Below, one piece after another: positions 45,463 through 64,000 of a stretch of DNA of 64,000 nt. The position numbers and the translations under genes were made by a program. The stretch's first letter is position 1. Each line of letters starts with the position of its first letter. Below the pieces are notes generated by a model that worked only from the letters and a program-made list of their open reading frames with translations, made no database searches and was not told the origin of the DNA. The stretch lies in the NCBI GenBank assembly GCA_963930655.1, contig OZ005619.1, forward strand, positions 21,041,752 to 21,105,751, read 5' to 3'. Source of the stretch: Myrica gale (Eukaryota; Streptophyta; Magnoliopsida; Fagales; Myricaceae).

Positions 45463-46882
45463 TCTCAGGCCAATCTCTTCGGAAAAAAACTGCACTCACA
45501 TTACCACAAATACATCAATAGGAGAGCGAGTGTTGTGTGAGCACTTACAGTGATTTACAGTCAAGAAAGAGAGACACGGACCGAGACTGAGACAAAAAGT
45601 GAGATATTCGTTAGGTGCTATACAGCTTTGAGAAATGAAAGCTCAATCCCAGAAGGAGGCCAAGGCGCTGATTACAGTCCACTACCTCCCTAGGAGTAGG
45701 AACAGAGAACTCCACACTTTTGCGCCGAGAAAAATAGTAAAATGGGAAACTAAGAAATGAGGGAGCGGCTCACCTCCAGTTGGAGGGCCTCCCGTTCCCT
45801 CCCGTTTTTAAACGAGAGAGCGCCACCTATGCTAGATGAATCTAAGGGCTGGAAAACAGACAAGTCAATCGCCGCTCTGAGGAATTGTCTACCCACTCTC
45901 CTGGCCGATTCCTCGCTCGTCCTTAACAGTGGATTTCACAAGAAAGGAAAGCCGCCAGAGGCAAACCAGTGAAGTGGAAGTCCCTCTAGAACCCACTGTA
46001 TTACAAGGAGAAATCTCTAGAGAGAGAGAGACACGAAGATTATTGTACTGGAAATAGATGGAGAGGAAGTAATGATCAGCAACAAGATCAATAGATGCTT
46101 TACCCAAACAAACGAGACCCAGAAGTCCCGATTCCAAAAGCAAAAGAACCACCGATTCCAAAACCACGGGACCCAAATATGGAAGTGAAGAAACCCGTGT
46201 GCAATAGGCCATAGCTTTCCAAAATCCGAACAAAATATTTGCACAAACCAGACAATCCTTGCATCAAAACTTCTTTGTTTTCCACTACAAAAATACTAGA
46301 AAAGGAAATAACCATTTCCAATCCCCTTAACATATTTCAAGATCACCGAATAAACAAACAGAGGAGAAAGGAAAAAGTATTGATCAACTAAACAATAGAA
46401 TAATGGGTACTGGTCCACTTACCCAAAAATAAAATTTAGCGATTATTGGTCATCGTCCATTGAGCTCAAATGGTAAGCATAAAAGAGGGTGAACCGGTGT
46501 GGCTAGACGGACGCAATAGCGGTTGTCCCTGGATGATATCTGTTCGGCACTAGACGAACATTCAGGGGTCTTGCGACAGTGTCTATTGTGGTGGTCTTTC
46601 GGTTTTCCTTTCCTGCCTTCTTGTTGCTCTTCCGTTGAATCCACAGCTCGAGAGAGAGAGACCGATGGAAAGCAAGTACCCTAAGAGAGAGAGAGAGCGG
46701 GGGGAGCTTTAAGAAATGAAAGCTCAACCCCAGGAGGCCAAGGCGCATTACAGTCCCTACCTACGAACAGAGAGATCCACACTTTTAAAGTGGGAAAATT
46801 AGTCCACTGGGTAAACTGGGAAATGACGAGGACACAACGAGCCCTACTCCTTTCTGGCTCACTCAGCTACGACTCGTCTCAG
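45463..46882. promoter_or_regulatory. SCL4 upstream region with a duplicated segment
   Basis: A segment of about 130 bp occurs twice in the same orientation, 45624-45760 and 46705-46825. Shared blocks: AGCTTTRAGAAATGAAAGCT, AGGAGGCCAAGGCGC, ATTACAGTCC, AACAGAGA, TCCACACTTTT and TGGGAAA. It may carry two leaders or promoters for SCL4. CT-rich tracts lie next to both. Open frames here (45889-46233, 46450-46644) are not recognisable proteins. Confidence 0.55.
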
Positions 46883-47035
46883 GGTGGGTTTATGTGGTAA
46901 AATTTTTGGTATTGAATTTAGTGTTGGTATTGGATTTAGTAAAAAATAAAGAGAAAAGTAATATTTTATAGTTTTTTTGTAATTTTTTATATTTTTTTGA
47001 GTAAAATTTAAGTGACAAACGCAGCTCACTGGCTG
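46883..47035. mobile_element. MITE, family A relic
   Basis: GGGTGGGTTTATGTGGTAAA ... GTATTGGATTTAGTAAAAAA ... TGAGTAAAATTTAAGTGACA ... AAACGCAG follows the family A consensus but is shorter and more diverged than the copies at 11113 and 32143. Confidence 0.5.
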
Positions 47036-50000
47036 TACAACGTGGCTCTCAAATTACACCGGGACCCGGTCTCCTCGATATGACAATACCAAGTCATCGA
47101 CCTCCACGTGTACCATTTTTCTCCTCCCGCTCTATTCGGGTTCCGTGATGCAGGAAACGTCGATATACGGCGCGTCGGTTTCGCCGCCTACATGAGGTCA
47201 GCACATGTGGACCCCATATTACCGCTTACTTTTGGCGATCGAGCCCCGCTCTACTTGACGGATTAGTAGTTTAGTACAGCAACAGACTACACCGTTTTTG
47301 TTAGTCCGAGGGTGATCACGACGATTCCACACACTACAGCGTCGGATAAGCTCTGAATCCGTCTTTTCATGATGACGCGTAAACATCGATTCAGCAGGGG
47401 GCGTTAATCTTTATGTCTAAAAAAAAATTTAATAAATAAATAATGATTGTTAAGGTGAAAGTAGGGATAAAAAAGGAGAACGGAAAGGTGAAAAACGCCA
47501 TGGTGTGTGGTCTCTGTTGGTGAAAGTGGAGGCCTTTGCCAATTGGGGTCCTTTCTTTTTGGGCGGCTAGTTGGCCCAATTGGACCACATGGGCCCCTTG
47601 TGCCGATGTCGAAAGAGGGAAAAAAAGCGGGAATATGGGGTCCACATGGGTAGTATTCGGACCAATCGGAATGCAACACTGAAAAAAGCAACGGTGGAGG
47701 ATATTTTGACGGGAGGGGGAGACAGCGTCCCGGCGAAAGCAACTACTGTATCAAGGCTCGGTGGTGGTCTCTAGAGTCAACTCGCAGCGTCTAGATGACG
47801 AGGACTATTTTGATGGCGTTGCTTCTTAGTTGGATTATCTGATGGCTGCATTCGTGACAAAGCCTAATCTTGTCCTAAATGTTATTTCCACGATGAAGCT
47901 ATAAGAAATTATATTCGTACTGACCCATGTGAACACTTCCGTTTTTTGTGTTTCTCTCCCGTTTGAGATTGGCACCTAACAATTCTTTTAGAGTATCCTT
48001 GTCCCCCCCGTTGTCAGAAGTTCATTTTTTTTTTAAATTTCGACTCAGTGGATCCGTGATTCATGATATGCCTAATCTGCATAAAATCTTTTCATAATTG
48101 AGTTAGGGAGCTCATAACTTTGTTTAAAGATCAAACATTTTCTAAGAAAAAAGTTAGTTGAGTCAAAGATTCATTGATTACTTGAAAATTTTAATTTCAA
48201 TTCTACTATTATCAATTAATATATTTTTTTTTAACATTTCATAGTTATAACGGATGCAAGATGTGTATTTTGGCTCAAGGCCCATAGCCAAGGCGTTTCT
48301 GTGCCAACTATTGGTGAGGAAAAACAAAGGGTCGAACCTGACCACTAGTTTGGAACTAATGGACATACCTACCAGAAAAACAAATGGAGATCGAAGTAAC
48401 CTGTTTAAAAGGTTATATATTAAAGACCTTTATCAGAGAAATCACTGTTTTACTACTCGAACAGCTAAATGGATAAAACCAGTCGTATTAACAAGCAGCC
48501 ACTGGTCGGATGATTAGACAGGAAATCAAAGTAATCAATTCTAAGCTTATCTTCTAATTCAGGAAGGCCCACTAGAGAATCCGATTCCAAATTTTTCTTA
48601 ATTTTCTTAATTTTCTTTTCACACGTCTTTAGTGTTTACCGAGGTTCCCCACTTATCGGCATCCAATAATCCCTCCATCTCAAACTGCCAAACCTCTTAC
48701 ATAATTCTTCAGGTGATGGAGATGATTAACTTGCCGTATCTTCTAATAGTTTTCAATTCCCCTCAAACAATGACAGTAGCTTTGACAGTAACTTCTAATT
48801 TGTGATTAGCCCTCTGTTAAGTTAATCAGTAATTTAAGCTAAGACAGACAATATAGTGATTGTTTGAAAGGTTGTTCCTTAGTAAATCAAGACGCTAAGG
48901 TTGTTTTTTCAGTCAAACTTGCAATGAAGCGGTGCCTTGATCAAAAGACTGCTTTCTTAAGAATTCAAAACTACTCGTGTAGCAGGTAGAAACAAGTAGT
49001 AGGCGACGCTTTTAGGCATACACAAAAGGAAGAAGACAAAAAAGTGGGAGACACTAGTGGCTTTCTATTGGGCTGGGATGGAGAAAGACGTTGGTACATG
49101 ATGGTGGAAGATACTGTTCCTTTGACAAATTGAATAAGCTACTCATGACTTTCTTTCTATATTCTACCGTTTCAAATATTTTACACGAAATAGATACTTC
49201 TAATTAGTCATCACGACTGCTTTAAATCATACAACATCTCTATTTTCAAACGTACAGAGGCCCACTTGACAATAGCTGATTGATACTTGTCGGTCCCATG
49301 ATTGCGATGTTTTGATTTTGTGATGAACTTAGCTTCTGATATTATTGATTAACTTCAGGAAAAAAAAACAAACGAGTCCTTCAATTGTGTGGCTCTCTTT
49401 GTTGTTGGGCAGAAGATATCTTCTGTTTGTTCTTTTATATCTTGGTGAGGGCTCAAGAGCTGCACGCCCGTCTGTGTGCCACACCACATGGCCGACATCC
49501 ACCACGGAACAGCCTGTGTTTTAAACGGTGTGCTTCTCCCATATCCTGTTTCTTTGGAAATGCCTCCAACAATGCTTAGAAACTATGCCATGTCTCGGTA
49601 GTCGGTCCCACTGCTAGGGGATATACCCAAGCAGAATGATCGTACTCCACTCTAAAACAAATACCCACGCAACTAGAGAGGGTAGGGAGGAACCGCTTGG
49701 ATTTGTTTTCAAATACAACTTTCTTTAGGAAAATCGCGAGTTTATCACGTTGTTTGTTGGATGCAGTTGTCTCTAGAGCTAACTTTTGGGATTGGTAGTC
49801 TTGACAAGGGAAAATAACGATCATAAAGTTATTGGAATTAACCATATCTAATCTACTTGGATTAACCAACTCTTAAAGTTACATGGCGTGGAGTTGGTGA
49901 AAAAGTGAAGAGAGAAATGATTGGAATTAATTTTTTATATTTATTTAGAGTGAAAAGTGATGATTCGATGAGAGAAAAATTTAGAGAGTTATTTTATTAT

Positions 50001-50719
50001 AGTGAAAATGTTAGGGGGGGTGAACACCACCCGTAGTTTCCAAACCATTCACCCTCGCGTCTGTAATATGCGGCATGCCCTCACATTTTGAACCTGCTAA
50101 TAGCCTACTTGACTTTTTTATAGGCATCTTCTGCAAAGTCGCTAAGATAGATACAATACCAAGCATGAAAATGAATGCCACACCCTGTGACGGGCAGTAT
50201 GTAAAGTGAAAAGTGCAGCCGTTACAAGGACCAAAGAAAAAGAAGAAAAAAATAACCCCGACAATGCCCTTCTATGCAATAGGGAGCTAAACTACCTCTG
50301 CTTGGGAGTAGCACACCCTTCACAAGTGCAACATCTTGTCCATAATAAAAAAATTCCATAAAAAATTATTTCTCACTCTAAGTCCAAGAGGCCACTTTTA
50401 AGTCCAAATGGCGATGATTATATGTTGTTGGCTCTCGGCAAGAATACCAAGCTATGCCACTCGTCATATATCCATGAATTATACGAGCTCTTCAAAGCAT
50501 ATAATTGATTATAACCTCAGAAACAATAAGAACCAATCATTCGATGCTGCAAATACAAACTGGGCGCCGGTTGAATGGATCATACCATTTTACCACTGAT
50601 AATGCACAAATTATTGTCAAAATGCTGCACCTACAACAATTTATTCCCTCCACTTTATCTCTTGTAAGTTACGGATGCTTGTAAAGAAACCATCCTTGCG
50701 GATATTTGGAGCCAACGTA
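47036..50719. other. Intergenic region between SCL4 promoter and SDH1 3' end
   Basis: It starts with GC-richer upstream DNA of SCL4 (GGGGTCC/GGGCCC motifs near 47540-47640), then AT-rich DNA with another family A-like relic at about 49880-50020. No gene is supported. The SDH1 3' UTR should occupy the last 100-200 bp. Confidence 0.4.
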
Positions 50720-57738
<7,019 letters not shown>

Positions 57739-58696
57739 CTCAGTCCAGCTAACTGAGCTACCTCCGACTTTCTAATTGTTTAGGACCTTTCGGTGGGTTC
57801 CGTTATCTGGCTCTGATCTCTGTCCGGCGTGGATGACAGAGCTGTGGAGGCGCAATGGGAAAGAATTAAAACGACACAGGGACGGCCGAGGTGGCTAATT
57901 GCATATGATTAGGAGAACCGTGATGACTGCCCCTGATCTTGGGCTGTATCTACTGAATTACCACTCAGGTCAAAATTCCTATTTCCTCCTCTCTCCCTGC
58001 ATCGGATGTTTTTACGTAAAAGTTGTTATAAAAAATTTAAAATAATTAATTTTTATTAAAATTTATAAAAAAATGCAGATAATTTGACGTAATTTTTAAA
58101 TAAAAAGTATTAAAATTTAGTGAAAAATATAAAAAGATTGAAGTTCATAGAGATGGAAGATTTTTTTATAATTTTTTTTAAAAATTATATTAAAATTTGT
58201 GTTAAAAGTATTTATATTTGTATAAATTATTTTAAAATATTTCTTTTATGAATTTTATTGTATTCATTTATAACTTAGAATATTTTTTGTAAACCAACGT
58301 TCACTAATTTCTAACTAAAAAAAAACAAACAAACAAAAACATCCCAAATCAGTAATTTACTAATCTTGGGTCAACTTTCAACCTCAATACGCCACGCGTC
58401 ATCACCTAAGATAGTGGTCACGACGGTTAGGAACCCGGAGCTACCCACGTCGGGCGGTCGGGGGTCGAATAATGACTGCGTACGAAGAGGAAACGCGCTG
58501 GCGCTCTTTTAGCCACCAAGGATATGACGGAGACCTAGCCACGTAGCCTTTGTCATCACCACAAACGGCCAAAAAGACGTCCCATTTGATTTGTCCACGA
58601 AAGCTTAGGAAACGCGTGCAAACTGAAAAAGTTGCTTTTATTTGTCTACTGAAGCTGAAGAAGTATATTTTAATAATCCGCCTGTTCCAGGAATCA
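57739..58696. other. SDH1 upstream region
   Basis: Contains the SDH1 promoter and 5' UTR. No clear TATA was identified. AT-rich, poorly structured DNA follows from 58000. Confidence 0.4.
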
Positions 58697-59380
58697 TTAG
58701 AGCATTCCTAGTAGCTTATTTAAATTTGGCTCTCTATTTTAACTAAAAAGTAAACTTTTTTATTTTAATTATCAATTTTTTAAAAACAGCCACAACAGCT
58801 TCTCTATTTTAACCATCTACTTTTACTATTCTATTTAAATATTATTATTCAAAGATTTCTTTATTATTTTTCTAACATTTATATTTTTTAATATTCGTTT
58901 TATTGTAACGGTTATATTTTTTAATATTTATCTTATCCTAAAAATGGTGGATTTTTTAATTTTTATCTTTTCCTAACGCTCAGCATTTTTTAAGTTTATC
59001 TTATCTCAATGATTAGATTTTTTAAAAATTTTCTTATCCTAACGGTCATATTTATAAATAGTCGTCTTATTTTAAAGATCATATTTTTAAAAATGTATTA
59101 AGTTAGTCTTTATTTAGTTTAAAATGTATTAATTTAGTCTAAAATGTATTAAGAAAAAAAAAAGAAAAAGAAAAAAAAAAGAAAAATATTAATATTTTAT
59201 TATAGAGAAGTGAACAGTGGTTATCTAAATATAGAGAACCATTGTTCACATGTTAAAATTTTTAGCTAAAAACTGTTAAAATAGATAAGCTGTTAAAGAG
59301 TGTTTTTTGGTTTTTTTGTTAAATTGGTTCTCTATTCTAACCAAAATGTTAGAATAGAGAACCTACTAAGAATGATCTTA
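58697..59380. mobile_element. Tourist/PIF-like MITE with TTA target duplication
   Basis: The element 58700-59377 starts GAGCATTCCTAGTAG and ends CTACTAAGAATGATC, which are inverted repeats matching at 13 of 15 positions. TTA lies directly outside each end, as for PIF/Harbinger elements. Subterminal CTCTATTTTAAC and GTTAGAATAGAGA also pair. The interior is AT-rich and non-coding. Confidence 0.7.
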
Positions 59381-61851
59381 TAGAAAAAGAGGAGAGGCAC
59401 TTCTCTCATGATTCCTCTAACATAATTAAATTAAAGAAAAAATATATTTTTCTTCTAATAACTACACTTGTTTAATACAGAATATCTATCAAACTAGGCG
59501 GCACCCATTTCATTCTCTGGGAGCACATCATCGATTATACCTTACAAAAAATCAAATAGCTAGACGGCATAGTCCTCATTTATTTTTTTTAAAATTAATT
59601 TTTGTGAAAATTGATAGAAAAATATACAAAAAATACAATATATAAGAGATGGATAATTCCTGAGTAATGAGTGCATATTTCAAGTAGAAAAGTGAAAAAT
59701 CTACAATAATTAAATATAATATTGACTTTCTCGTTGACAAGTCTAAAAAAAAAACAACGTAACTTAAAAGGAGAAAAGGGAGAGGACCAATGTATACTAC
59801 ACTAATCTTCTACTGTAATGAAAACGAACGGGCATACATATCCATGGACTCGGGAGAGGTGACTTCAAAACGCAACGCTCGATTGTCTTGGTACTAGATA
59901 CACTGTTCATTCCATTCTCTTTTGTTTAGGCGATTGCTAACATGGAATTCCTGACCTTGTTAAGCCCGTGTCACTGAATTTTGAAATTTTTACAGGTTTT
60001 GCCCATGATGAGGGACTGGATTTGTGGGACGCTTTCTGGGTTGGGCTTTGTATAGACAGAAAAGGTGAACTGGGTTCAGAGGATTCAGGCTAGTCTACGA
60101 GGAAACGAGATGGATCCTATGACCTCTAGACCTCAAGGCAATTGCCTTTATGGCTTTATATCCCATTCTTTACTGGTTCTCAAGATCTCTCTAATTCTTG
60201 TATTTAGTTGGGGGCTATGTATCTAATTCTGGTTCTCTAATTCTATTTAGTTGGGGGCTATGTATTTCATAATCATTTTTTACAGGAAAAATTGGCAAAT
60301 GGGCCTGGGAGGACATGTGGGTTGGAAGACGTCTCGAGCTGAGGCCTAGGAAGACACTTCTCGTATCAGCGTCAGTCGATCAGTCGCTGCTCGTGGGAAG
60401 GAATAAAATAATAAAATAATATTAGCAATTTCCGTGGAAAAGATTTACAGGAAAATGTTTCCATAGTTCTGTTACTCATTGAGCTAATAATTTGGGCAAC
60501 GAAACGTGGACCCCCTACCCTTAGGTAAGAGACATGGCTATTCGACCTGTATATTGAATCCATACTAATCACCGGAAAGGGTAATGACAGGGAGCTGTGC
60601 ATGACGATCTTGTCAGTTGCTCCCAAACACTTCTCTGAGAGCCCACGTTCAAATTCACAACGTGCAGCTTCCCCTACCACGAAGGGAAAGACCACCTACA
60701 ATAGCAGCATAAACAGAGACCCACGAATCGCAGTTGGGAAGCATAAAAAAGAACACTGGAAAACGAAAGGAAACCTAACAAAGTGGCCATAGTAAGAAGT
60801 GGAGGACTTGCGTAAGCTGCCGACTTGGGTATCAGTAAATCTTGCAATTTTGGAAAATGAAAGTAGTGCTGCTAAGCAACGTGAAAAAATTTGCTGGGAA
60901 AAGGAAAGAGGTACAATTATAGGCTAAGCAAACATAATGCAACAGTTTCTCAATTTTCATTAAATTTCATCAAATTCTTCATCCACACATTGCCTAGACA
61001 AGATAGGCACGAAAATCAAACGTAGAAGATAGCAACTATTGAAGAGGCACATTGCTTTTTGGTTTGGCGATCCCGGTTGGAATTGCAAGTAGAGGTACAA
61101 ATTGCAACGAGGCAATCTAGTTGTATGAATAAAGGGTCCGAGGGATGGTCGACACATGTGGCCGACATTCCTGTTGTCTTTTTTTTTCTGAATAATATCG
61201 TTAGGCTTGCATTGCAATAGTGTAACCATACAAGAAACATCCTAAATAAGGTCAAACTACAATTAGGGTGTAAAAGAAGACCAGCAAGAATCCAAAAGAG
61301 GGTCAAGAAAATCACTATATGCGTCATGCTAGGCAGAAGGTGTGGGTGACCCATTGCCAGGACCTTATTGAATTCATTTCGCCTACCTTCTTATTTAGCG
61401 GACCCATTACGATAATGAATTCCTATTAGTTATATCTGCCTCTTGGAGTCTTGGTTGACTCGTTGTTCCGGTATTTTCCATTGTCCCTCCATTCCCTTGA
61501 TTGCAGTTACTATTGGGTGACAAATCCACTCATTGATTTTTTTGTTTTGTCCCTTAAGGAAACCGCTGGACTACGGGTTGGAGATTCATAATAGGAGAAC
61601 ATAGCAAATAGTGAAGGCAAACGCAACCAAATTAAGATAAGGTGAACCAGAAGTTCTGGAAAGTGAAATATTTTTTTACTAGAAGAAAATATAGATTATA
61701 TTGTAATTTTTTATTGTGTTAAAATTTTACTTTGCAAACACACCCCTTATTTCTGTTTTCGAGGGAATTAGGATTCTCAATAGACAATAAGGCATCAGGA
61801 ATCAAAGTTCCATGTGTAAATAAGTGATTCCTTGACTTTGAGGAACAACCC
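59381..61851. other. Intergenic region without recognised genes
   Basis: AT-rich in the first half. Open frames such as 60372-60695 (minus) and 61016-61354 (minus) match no family I know. A family A-like relic ends near 61745 (GTTAAAATTTTACTTTGCAA). Confidence 0.4.
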
Positions 61852-62082
61852 CTACATAATAAGTGTTTTTTTTTCTAGATAAAAAAGGCCCTCAGGAGTG
61901 AACCATCATGAAGCCAGGACCAAGGCCCCCCACTTAAACCCGGGATAACCACATGGCATGGGTCCCACCAAGGCACAATGAGGCTACCGTGAGTCGAACC
62001 TTCGTTAGGAAAGCCCTGGGTCCTAGGCACGGCTCCGCACACCACTGAGCCACCATCCTTGGTGGTCTACGTAATAAGTGTT
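61852..62082 (-). mobile_element. tRNA-derived SINE with 16-bp target duplication
   Basis: The element (about 61868-62066) reads on the minus strand. It has a head with A box-like TGGCTCAGTGGTGTGCGGAG, a B box GGTTCGACTCA about 50 bp later, a unique body, and a poly(A) end (T run at 61865-61874). The flanks CTACATAATAAGTGTT (61852-61867) and CTACGTAATAAGTGTT (62067-62082) are a 16-bp target duplication with one difference. This is complete and fairly young. Confidence 0.85.
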
Positions 62083-62794
62083 CAACGTACAAGATGCAGC
62101 TAGATTACTCAAAATGAACAGTGATACACAATATTCGTGCAGAGTACGATATTCTTCTGTCATAAATAAGACTTGTAGCGGAGAAAAAAAATAAGACTTG
62201 TCAATAAAATTTAGAGGAACGGTTCTTATTAAAACTTTCTGACTTTGTGAATATGTTTAGGTTGCAAATTAACTCCTACTTTTGGGGAGCATTATTTCAC
62301 GGTGGGGCGGGATAAAATGAATGGTTTTTACTCCGTAGCATAGTCATCTCACCATGCCATATCTTCCATTGTAGATTCTAAGCACTTTCTTCAGTCTCAA
62401 CGCCGCAGAAAAAGACAACTCCTACTTGGATTATACATAAGTATATTAAAGTAAAGATCCATATATGAATGAATATTAATTACTTCCAACTCCCAACATC
62501 GAAGCGTTAGAATATCAGGAGGTACTACAGGAAAACAAATTTACAATGTGGGGGTGGTCAGAGGATCTTGTGTACTTCATTTCTTTGTCTCCCCTTTGTT
62601 CATGCGAGCTACAGCAGAATAAAGTCAAAATAGCTTACACTAAGCCGTTGGAAAATCCAAGAACTCATTCTTCACTTACAAATGAGCTTTGTTCTGTTTC
62701 TACGTTCAGCATGAGAGGCTGAGGCTGAGGCTGAGATTGAGGAGCGCTGTCTGTCTTTTCTTGAAGTTCACATGCAGGGGCCGTTGGCTTGAAA

Positions 62795-64000
<1,206 letters not shown>

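Overview
The window is nuclear DNA of a flowering plant, most likely a woody eudicot. It has intron-rich genes with GT-AG junctions, AT-rich intergenic DNA full of small transposons, and proteins that match plant families closely. Exon structures were read by eye from splice signals and protein-family continuity. All five completed multi-exon models close exactly in frame: VPS39 1008 aa, AE7-like 154 aa, SEC14-like 274 aa, SDH1 636 aa and a small 131-aa protein.

Layout. 0-15 kb: the 5' part of an AP-3 sigma adaptin gene (minus, running off the left edge) is head to head with a METTL21-type methyltransferase gene (plus). A TRIM retroelement separates these from VPS39 (minus, 12 exons), which is head to head with an AE7-like/MIP18 iron-sulfur assembly gene (plus). 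The latter has an apparent U12-type intron with unusual AT-AA ends. 15-19 kb: a SEC14/CRAL-TRIO gene (minus). 19-22.3 kb: gene-poor, with simple repeats and a foldback element. 22.3 kb: a small basic protein of unknown function. 23-36 kb: gene-poor and transposon-rich, with direct repeats, a poly(A) retroelement, a tRNA-like cloverleaf, a TATA-driven transcript candidate with a 46-aa CX2C-X9-CX2C peptide, a broken histidinol-phosphate aminotransferase fragment and a three-copy degenerate tandem repeat. 36.8-37.5 kb: a 131-aa plant-specific protein. 38-43 kb: MITEs, including a MULE-type foldback with a clean 9-bp target duplication. 43.6-45.5 kb: a GRAS gene (SCL4/SCL7 type) with a duplicated upstream segment. 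50.7-57.7 kb: SDH1, the succinate dehydrogenase flavoprotein (16 exons, one GC-AG intron). 58-62.8 kb: a Tourist/PIF-like MITE, then a tRNA-derived SINE with a 16-bp target duplication. 62.8-63.05 kb: the last exon of a cytochrome P450 of the brassinosteroid C-22 hydroxylase type (DWF4/CYP90B or CYP724).

The genes are housekeeping functions rather than one pathway: vesicle and vacuole trafficking (AP-3 sigma, VPS39, SEC14-like), protein methylation, cytosolic Fe-S assembly, mitochondrial complex II, a GRAS regulator and brassinosteroid synthesis. As I recall the Arabidopsis map, neighbours here are also neighbours there: AP-3 sigma/methyltransferase/AE7-like on chromosome 3; VPS39/SEC14-like on chromosome 4; SDH1/SCL4 on chromosome 5; SCL7/DWF4 on chromosome 3. 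The window therefore looks like a little-rearranged ancestral block.

I found no new multi-gene system. The most unusual items are the AT-AA minor-spliceosome intron, two tiny insertions with long target duplications, and the well-preserved miniature transposons.
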